From contig NZ_CP047941.1 of NCBI RefSeq assembly GCF_014279815.1, positions 1,922,001-1,986,000 on the forward strand: a stretch of DNA of 64,000 nucleotides, in the 5' to 3' direction. Shown here piece by piece: positions 58,497 through 64,000 of the stretch (position 1 is its first letter; each line of letters opens with the position of its first letter). Origin of the DNA: Synechococcus sp. NOUM97013. GTDB taxonomy: Bacteria; Cyanobacteriota; Cyanobacteriia; PCC-6307; Cyanobiaceae. A program made the position numbers and the translations under genes. Below the pieces are notes generated by a model. That model ran no database searches, had not been told where the DNA came from, and saw only the letters and a program-made list of their open reading frames with translations.

Positions 58497-59324
58497 TCAA
58501 ATCCTGAGAGTTTCAGTGATCACGTCCTTGATGGTGGTCGTGGTCACTGTGTGGTGATCAGCGGAGCTGAGCCATAGCAGGTACTCATGATTGCCTGCCG
58601 GTCCAGTGATCGGTGAACCCACGAGTCCGCTCGCCTGCCATCCCAGGGGGGCTGCCTGAGCCATCACCCCCGCGATGGCATCCGCATGGGCCTCCGGATC
58701 GCGCACAACCCCTCCTTTGCCGACCCGCTCACGTCCCACCTCAAACTGAGGCTTGACCAGCACGATGGCTTCACAACTGGCGGCCTGAGGCCCGTCCGTC
58801 ACCATCAGGGCACGCAAGGACGGCAACACCAGTCCCAACGCGATGAACGACACATCTGCCACCGCAAGCGTCGGCCGTGGATCGCCTGGCACGTACAGCT
58901 CCTCTGCCGTCAGACGCCTGAGATTGGTGCGTTCGCGCAACACCACCCGCTCATCTGTGCGCAGACTCCAGGCCGTTTGCCCATAGCCCACATCGATGCC
59001 ATACACGCGGCTTGCCCCGTGTTGGAGAAGGCAATCGGTGAAGCCGCCGGTGGAAATTCCACCGTCCAGGCAGACCCTGTCCGACACCGTGACGGGGAAC
59101 GTCTCCAAAGCACACAGCAATTTCTCCCCACCCCTTGAGACGAAACGCGGTGGCTGCTCAACCCTCAGTTCCGCGGCTTCCGAAATTTCCTGCCCCGGCT
59201 TCTCCAGGCGTTGACCATTGACGTCGCGAACCTTGCCGGCTCGAATCAGCTGTTGGGCCTGCTGACGCGATGACGCCAGCCCCAACGTGAGGAGATGCAG
59301 ATCCAGACGGCGTTTTCGGGCCAT
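58497..59324 (-). CDS. tlyA: TlyA-family rRNA methyltransferase
   Basis: This is a 275-residue protein with an N-terminal S4 RNA-binding domain (RRLDLHLLTLGLASSRQQAQ, then IRAGKVRDVNGQRLEKPGQE) and an FtsJ-like methyltransferase: FVSRGGEKLLCALETFPVTV, motif I CLDGGISTGGFTDCLLQHGA, AVADVSFIALGLVLPSLRAL and VLVKPQFEVGRERVGKGGVV. TlyA proteins 2'-O-methylate 16S and/or 23S rRNA (and were first called haemolysins). The ATG at 59324 (MARKRRLD) is preferred to a longer frame from 59384. Its 3' end converges with glnB. Confidence 0.9.
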   Translation of the reverse strand: MARKRRLDLHLLTLGLASSRQQAQQLIRAGKVRDVNGQRLEKPGQEISEAAELRVEQPPRFVSRGGEKLLCALETFPVTVSDRVCLDGGISTGGFTDCLLQHGASRVYGIDVGYGQTAWSLRTDERVVLRERTNLRRLTAEELYVPGDPRPTLAVADVSFIALGLVLPSLRALMVTDGPQAASCEAIVLVKPQFEVGRERVGKGGVVRDPEAHADAIAGVMAQAAPLGWQASGLVGSPITGPAGNHEYLLWLSSADHHTVTTTTIKDVITETLRI

Positions 59325-59422
59325 TTCTTCATAAAAGCAGAGGGCAAATCGGAACAAAGTTGCGAGGTTCACTGAGGACCCCAAACAACTCCGGGAAGAT
59401 CAGTCCGACCCGTTGTACGGAC

Positions 59423-59638
59423 ATGTCAGCCAAGCAGCCCCCGCATCAGCGCAAGAGGCGTCGCAACGTGCTGGAACTCCTGCACCCCGGCACATTCGTG
59501 ACCATTGAAAATCACCCAAGCGACCTTCCTCCTTTCCAGGTGATCGAATGTCGAGGTGGTCTGTGCCGGGTGCGTCAGCAAGCCTGGGGCCAGCATGTGC
59601 AGTGGGAAGTTGAGCATCGCCGTCTCCGCTCGGCTTGA
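59423..59638 (+). CDS. Conserved hypothetical protein (71 aa)
   Basis: I do not recognise a named family. From the ATG at 59423 there are 71 residues: a basic tail (SAKQPPHQRKRRRNV), then what looks like a small beta-barrel: LELLHPGTFVTIENHPSDLP, PFQVIECRGGLCRVRQQAWG and QHVQWEVEHRRLRSA. The SH3-like pattern with a basic tail could suit RNA or ribosome binding, but that is a guess. It lies 68 bases before purB on the same strand. Confidence 0.65.
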   Translation: MSAKQPPHQRKRRRNVLELLHPGTFVTIENHPSDLPPFQVIECRGGLCRVRQQAWGQHVQWEVEHRRLRSA

Positions 59639-59706
59639 AGCCGAGCCAGGGGTGCACGCACCTGCGTCGCCGTATGGTCATGGATTGACCGTTCAACTGC
59701 GATCCC

Positions 59707-61002
59707 TTGATCGAGCGCTACACCCTGCCCGAAATGGGCGAGATCTGGACCGACCGGGCCAAATACCAGAGCTGGCTCGATGTTGAAGTGGCTGCCTGTG
59801 AAGCCAATTGCAGCCTGGGACGCGTTCCCGAAGCGGCAATGGCCGATATCCGCAGCAAAGCTGCTTTTGAACCCGAGCGGATCCTGGAAATCGAAGCGGA
59901 AGTGCGTCACGACGTGATCGCCTTTCTCACCAACGTGAATGAACACGTGGGCGATGCGGGGCGCTACATCCATGTGGGCATGACCAGCAGTGATGTGCTG
60001 GACACGGGTGTTGCACTGCAGCTGAAGGCCTCTGTGGCCCTGCTGCGCAAAGAGCTAGCAGCACTCGATGCTGCCATCGCCAAGCTGGCTGCAGAACACA
60101 AATCCACCGTGATGATCGGCCGCTCCCATGCCATTCATGGCGAGCCGATCACCTTCGGCTTCAAGCTGGCTGGCTGGCTGGCTGAGACCCGACGCAATGC
60201 CGAACGACTCGAGCGGCTGGAGCACGATGTGGCCGTTGGCCAGGTGAGCGGCGCCATGGGCACTTATGCCAACACCGACCCCGAAGTCGAACGTCTCACC
60301 TGCGACCGCCTCGGCCTGACGCCCGACACTGCCAGCACTCAGGTGATCTCCCGCGATCGCCACGCTGACTACATCCAGACGCTGGCCCTGGTGGGCGCGT
60401 CACTGGATCGCTTCGCCACAGAGATCCGCAACCTGCAACGCACCGACGTGCTGGAAGTGGAAGAAAGCTTTGCCAAGGGGCAGAAAGGCAGCTCCGCGAT
60501 GCCCCACAAGCGCAATCCGATTCGCAGCGAACGCATCAGCGGTCTGGCCAGGGTGCTGCGGAGTTACGTCGTGGCTGCACTGGAGAACGTGGCCCTTTGG
60601 CACGAACGGGACATCAGCCACAGCTCGACCGAACGGATGATGCTCCCCGACTGTTCCGTCACGCTGCATTTCATGCTGCGCGAGATGACCGCAGTGGTGG
60701 CCGGCCTCGGGGTTTACCCAGGCAACATGCTCCGCAACATGAATGTCTACGGCGGCGTGGTGTTCAGCCAACGGGTCCTGCTGGGTCTTGTGGACGCCGG
60801 CATGAGCCGGGAAGACGCTTATCGCGTGGTGCAACGCAATGCGCACACCGCCTGGAACACCGATGGAGGTAACTTCCGCGCCAACCTGGCGGCAGACCCT
60901 GACGTCACCGCCAAGCTCACTTCCGAGCAGCTCAATGCCTGCTTCAGCACCGAGCTGCACCAGGCGAACCTCGGGGTGATCTGGGACCGTCTCGGACTCT
61001 GA
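59707..61002 (+). CDS. purB: Adenylosuccinate lyase
   Basis: This enzyme cleaves SAICAR and adenylosuccinate in purine synthesis. It has 431 residues from a TTG start that gives the family beginning MIERYTLPEMGEIWTDRAKY. It shows ADIRSKAAFEPERILEIEAE, EVRHDVIAFLTNVNEHVG, the His motif YIHVGMTSSDVLDTGVALQL, MIGRSHAIHGEPITFGFKLA, and the superfamily signature KGSSAMPHKRNPIRSERISG. The 35-aa membrane ORF and fumC, another lyase-superfamily member, follow on the same strand. Confidence 0.96.
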   Translation: MIERYTLPEMGEIWTDRAKYQSWLDVEVAACEANCSLGRVPEAAMADIRSKAAFEPERILEIEAEVRHDVIAFLTNVNEHVGDAGRYIHVGMTSSDVLDTGVALQLKASVALLRKELAALDAAIAKLAAEHKSTVMIGRSHAIHGEPITFGFKLAGWLAETRRNAERLERLEHDVAVGQVSGAMGTYANTDPEVERLTCDRLGLTPDTASTQVISRDRHADYIQTLALVGASLDRFATEIRNLQRTDVLEVEESFAKGQKGSSAMPHKRNPIRSERISGLARVLRSYVVAALENVALWHERDISHSSTERMMLPDCSVTLHFMLREMTAVVAGLGVYPGNMLRNMNVYGGVVFSQRVLLGLVDAGMSREDAYRVVQRNAHTAWNTDGGNFRANLAADPDVTAKLTSEQLNACFSTELHQANLGVIWDRLGL

Positions 61003-61017
61003 TTCAACGATTGCAGC

Positions 61018-61125
61018 ATGTTCTGGACCCCCTACGCAGACTGGATCTATGTGGTGGTGAGTGTCAGCGGCATGCTGCTGATCATTGCTTTAGTGCTGCG
61101 GCCCGGCGGGGGTCCGCGCTCATGA
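61018..61125 (+). CDS. Small single-span membrane protein (35 aa)
   Basis: An ATG ORF of 35 codons lies in the gap between purB and fumC. The product has one hydrophobic helix, WIYVVVSVSGMLLIIALVLR (residues 9-28), with a short aromatic start (MFWTPYAD) and a basic/glycine tail (PGGGPRS). The size and shape are those of many small thylakoid subunits, but I cannot match it to any. It is too short for usual gene prediction. It ends 18 bases before fumC. Confidence 0.55.
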   Translation: MFWTPYADWIYVVVSVSGMLLIIALVLRPGGGPRS

Positions 61126-61143
61126 ATCTTCTGCTGGCCTGGA

Positions 61144-62541
61144 ATGCCTGACGCGACACGGATCGAAACCGACAGCATGGGTGCCGTGGAGGTGCCTATC
61201 GAAGCGCTCTGGGGTGCCCAGACCCAACGATCACTGCAGAACTTCGCGATCGCGTCCGACCGAATGCCCCCAGAACTGATCCATGCCCTGGCGCGGATCA
61301 AACAGGCGGCAGCCATCACCAATGCACGGCTTGGGGTGCTGGATCAAGAGCGCTGTGAGCAGATCGTGGCAGCGGCCGCAGCTGTGGCCGAAGGACAGCA
61401 CGACACCCAGTTCCCCCTGCGGGTGTGGCAAACAGGAAGCGGCACCCAAACCAACATGAACCTCAACGAGGTGATCAGCAATCTGGCCGCTCAGGCCTCG
61501 GGAGAACCGCTGGGGAGCCATCGCCCCGTCCATCCCAACGACCACGTCAACCGCTCCCAATCAACCAATGACGCGTTTCCGGCCGCCATCCACGTGGCAG
61601 CCGCGGAGGGCATCACCCGGCGGTTGCTGCCGGAACTGGAGCATCTGCAGGCAGCCTTTGCGGCCAAAACGACGGCCTGGGAAGCGATCGTGAAGATCGG
61701 TCGAACGCATCTTCAGGATGCGGTGCCGCTCACCCTCGGCCAGGAGGCTTCAGCCTGGCGGGATCAGATCGGCATCGCTGCCCAACGCATCGACGCCAGT
61801 CTCAGCGAAGTGCTGCCACTTCCTCTGGGAGGCACAGCCGTCGGAACCGGACTCAATGCGCCTGATGGCTTCGCCAAGCAGGCTGCGGCGGAGATAGCCC
61901 AGCTCACGGGCCTGCCATTCAGCACAGCTCCCAACAAGTTCGCGGTCATGGCCAGCCATGACGGCCTTGTGAATGCCATGGGTCAGCTGCGGCAACTGGC
62001 GGTGAGCCTGCTGAAAATCGCCAACGACATTCGTCTGCTCGCCTGCGGCCCGAGGGCTGGCCTGAATGAGCTGGAACTACCAGCCAATGAGCCGGGCAGC
62101 TCGATCATGCCGGGCAAGGTGAACCCAACCCAGTGTGAAGCCATGGCCATGGTTTGCACTCAGGTGATCGGACTTGATGCCGCTGTCGCCATGGCCGGCG
62201 CCGGCGGGCATCTGCAGATGAACGTCTACAAGCCCCTGATCGGCTTCAACCTGCTTCAGGCCATCACTCTGCTGACGGACGCCTGCCGCTGCTTCCGGGT
62301 GGCCATGGTGGAGGGGATTGAACCCAATGCCAAACGCATCCAGCACGATGTGGAACAGTCACTGATGCTGGTCACGCCCCTGGCACCGGTCATCGGCTAC
62401 GACAAGGCCAGTGCCATTGCAAAGCATGCCCATGACCAGGGTTCAAGCTTGCGCGAGGCCGCCCTTGAACTGGGCTATGTGACCGGCGAGGAGTTTGATC
62501 GCATCGTGGATCCCGCCGCGATGGCCGTCTGCCGCGGCTGA
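61144..62541 (+). CDS. fumC: Fumarate hydratase, class II
   Basis: This iron-free fumarase interconverts fumarate and malate; in cyanobacteria it also recycles fumarate from purine and arginine synthesis. It has 465 residues. The start [20 protein letters not shown] and [80 protein letters not shown] and the signature [20 protein letters not shown] are all present. Neighbouring purB releases fumarate, so the pairing is metabolically coherent. Confidence 0.96.
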   Translation: MPDATRIETDSMGAVEVPIEALWGAQTQRSLQNFAIASDRMPPELIHALARIKQAAAITNARLGVLDQERCEQIVAAAAAVAEGQHDTQFPLRVWQTGSGTQTNMNLNEVISNLAAQASGEPLGSHRPVHPNDHVNRSQSTNDAFPAAIHVAAAEGITRRLLPELEHLQAAFAAKTTAWEAIVKIGRTHLQDAVPLTLGQEASAWRDQIGIAAQRIDASLSEVLPLPLGGTAVGTGLNAPDGFAKQAAAEIAQLTGLPFSTAPNKFAVMASHDGLVNAMGQLRQLAVSLLKIANDIRLLACGPRAGLNELELPANEPGSSIMPGKVNPTQCEAMAMVCTQVIGLDAAVAMAGAGGHLQMNVYKPLIGFNLLQAITLLTDACRCFRVAMVEGIEPNAKRIQHDVEQSLMLVTPLAPVIGYDKASAIAKHAHDQGSSLREAALELGYVTGEEFDRIVDPAAMAVCRG

Positions 62542-62557
62542 TCACACGAGAAGCTGA

Positions 62558-64000
62558 TCACGCAGCCCGTTCGGTCGCTGGATTCAGCCCCTCCGCCTCG
62601 GCCGCCGCGGCCTTCAGCAGGTCGTCGGCTTCGGCCACGGGGAAGCGGTTGATGGCCTTCAGCGCCTGACGGGCCTTGCTGCGGAGCTGCTCACTGATAG
62701 CTTCGCAGTAGGGCACCTGAGCGAGCAGATCCACCGTCCGGCGCATGATCCGAACGACATCGCCTTCATCCAGTGAGGTGTTGGCAATCAGATCATTCCA
62801 GGAGGTCCCACTCGCCCATGCCTCCACAAGGCCCATCAGCTCGGGCTCCCACCAGGCGGGAACTACCACTTGGTGGTGTTCCTGAGCCCGCAACAGCTCA
62901 CGTCGAAGTCCGGATAGATCCTGGAGCGCCTCTTCCGCCCGTGCCGGCGGCGGGAAGCCACTCCACAGATCCGGACGGTTGACCTCGGTGCTGATGGCTT
63001 CAAACACAGCAGCCAGTTCCGCCGGGGGCAGATCATCGAGATGTCCGCTCATCAGCGCCAGGCCGAGCCACAGTTCGTTGTCACCGCGCAAGGCCGCAAC
63101 GGTGCGGCCAATCTCCGTGGGCTCCAGGTCATGGAGCGCCGCAAAGTGCTGGAGGATCTCCATAAGGGAGAGGAATGTCTCCCAGTGACGGTTCGCCCGG
63201 TGATGCAACACCTGCTGACGCTCAGCAATCTCCACCTCCAGATCTTCCATGCGGCGGCGATGCTTCTTGAGCTGCTTGCGATCGCCCCAGCGATGAGCCG
63301 GGTGCTCCTGGAGATCCGCTTCCAGATCGTTCACCGTCTGAGCCTGAGACAGCACTTCACCCGCCAGGTCGTACTGCGGAGTGGTCATGTCATGCCGCTG
63401 AGCCATATGCCCGACGGCAAGTGCCAGGCCGCCGCTCTGCTGGTCACCATGGCGCAATTCCCCAGGACGACTGAGCTCAGGAGATTGAACACCCTCGACC
63501 TGCAGGCAGCTGAGTTCAGCATGCAGGCTCACCACGGCCTGACAGGGCACCAACAGCCAAACGTTGTCGAGCGTGAGACAGAGCAGCAGCGGAAACTGAC
63601 CTGGCCCCTCACATTTCTCGACGATCACCGCCGGCGTGACCCCTCCTCTGAGCTGGGGTGACTTCAGGCTGACCAGAGTTCCCACGCTGGCGAACTGCAA
63701 AGCCAGCGTGAGTTCATGGGCCAGGGTTTCTTCAGCCTGCTGCTGAAGGATGCGCAGGAGACGGCGCTCTTCGCGCAATCGTCCCCGGCGCTTTTCATAG
63801 TCCTCGAAATCCTCCCAGGGGACATCACCGGCTGATCCCTGCAATTGCCCGAGCTGCAGTCGCAGCTGCTCGAGGATCTCTTCCTCTTCCACAAGGTCGA
63901 GGCCGGCCAGATAACGCCCGAAACTGCGTTCCACCAGCTCACGCGCCTTGGCCAGATCGTGACGCTGCAGGAGGTTGAGAACCATGCCGTAACTGGGAGT
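62558..64000 (-). CDS. DSHCT-type DEAD/DEAH-box RNA helicase, C-terminal part (truncated by window)
   Basis: The frame stays open to the window edge, so only the C-terminal part (about 480 residues) is present. It begins TPSYGMVLNLLQRHDL, which corresponds to the region just after the helicase core in Ski2/Mtr4-like proteins, and continues with ARELVERSFGRYLAGL. The middle (LVSLKSPQLRGGVTPAVIVE) resembles the arch/insertion region. The C-terminal DSHCT domain has MEILQHFAALHDLEPTEIGR, TVAALRGDNELWLGLALMSG and TSLDEGDVVRIMRRTVDLLA. Cyanobacterial members are thought to act in rRNA or mRNA processing. The helicase motifs themselves lie outside the window. Confidence 0.88.
   Translation of the reverse strand, partial: TPSYGMVLNLLQRHDLAKARELVERSFGRYLAGLDLVEEEEILEQLRLQLGQLQGSAGDVPWEDFEDYEKRRGRLREERRLLRILQQQAEETLAHELTLALQFASVGTLVSLKSPQLRGGVTPAVIVEKCEGPGQFPLLLCLTLDNVWLLVPCQAVVSLHAELSCLQVEGVQSPELSRPGELRHGDQQSGGLALAVGHMAQRHDMTTPQYDLAGEVLSQAQTVNDLEADLQEHPAHRWGDRKQLKKHRRRMEDLEVEIAERQQVLHHRANRHWETFLSLMEILQHFAALHDLEPTEIGRTVAALRGDNELWLGLALMSGHLDDLPPAELAAVFEAISTEVNRPDLWSGFPPPARAEEALQDLSGLRRELLRAQEHHQVVVPAWWEPELMGLVEAWASGTSWNDLIANTSLDEGDVVRIMRRTVDLLAQVPYCEAISEQLRSKARQALKAINRFPVAEADDLLKAAAAEAEGLNPATERAA

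Overview
The window is a gene-dense cyanobacterial chromosome segment. It encodes the phycobilisome core (apcE, apcA, apcB, apcC), cytochrome c-550 (psbV), the PSII-associated S4 protein, PSRP-3/Ycf65, the variable chain of ferredoxin-thioredoxin reductase, PII, and System II cytochrome c assembly (CcdA/Ccs1). Also present are several short proteins of families typical of marine picocyanobacteria (DUF1651, DUF1818, DUF2811, DUF3326, DUF4278). High-GC codon use together with allophycocyanin genes, which Prochlorococcus lacks, points to a marine Synechococcus (subcluster 5.1-like) or close relative. The genus is inferred from gene content, not from a search.

Layout. 1-2190: a sparse stretch with short, mostly lineage-specific ORFs (a DUF1651 protein, a tiny membrane protein) and no recognisable mobile element. 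2199-8093 (minus): 5-oxoprolinase, an overlapping NagB-like deaminase, and a SpoIID-domain protein. 8184-9754 (plus): ribonuclease Z and psbV. 9850-13260 (minus): an unknown protein, ferredoxin petF, prmA and serA. 13391-17518 (plus): an unknown membrane protein, the PSII S4 protein, tRNA-Val(GAC), murD, an EVE protein and a membrane protein. 17470-19006 (minus): DUF2811, a non-coding stretch rich in DnaA-box-like 9-mers, DUF1818, rpoZ and an unknown. 19103-24503: an Hsp70-like ATPase with a membrane-anchored neighbour, ftrV, pyrR, gpmI and secG. 24607-27095 (minus): mscL, groEL and groES, preceded by a CIRCE-like operator. 27314-29265 (plus): atpD-atpC. 29339-32969: an unknown membrane protein, PSRP-3, a HAD hydrolase and aminopeptidase P. 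33023-38827 (plus): a CNNM-type protein, a GTPase, nadD, nadE and alanine dehydrogenase. 38832-41608 (minus): a tightly overlapping ferredoxin / 67-aa protein / DUF3326 / YchJ series, with a 2OG-Fe(II) oxygenase upstream. 41688-47332 (minus): the large ATP synthase operon atp1-B-E-F'-F-H-A-G. 47446-53395: a methyltransferase divergent from apcE, then apcA-apcB-apcC. 53562-56916 (plus): ftsW, ccdA and ccs1. 56888-64000: queF, small proteins, glnB, a TlyA methyltransferase, purB, fumC, and the C-terminal part of a DSHCT-type helicase that runs off the window.

Functionally this is housekeeping sequence centred on bioenergetics: both ATP synthase operons, light harvesting, electron carriers and c-type cytochrome assembly, plus central metabolism, chaperones and NAD synthesis. 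I found no CRISPR array, insertion sequence, prophage or rRNA operon. The points most worth a second look are the DnaA-box-like cluster at 17.8-18.05 kb, the overlapping ferredoxin-DUF3326 gene set, intercistronic hairpins in the two ATP synthase operons, the CIRCE-like operator, a possible 13-codon leader ORF coupled to gpmI, and a PII protein with Phe at position 51.
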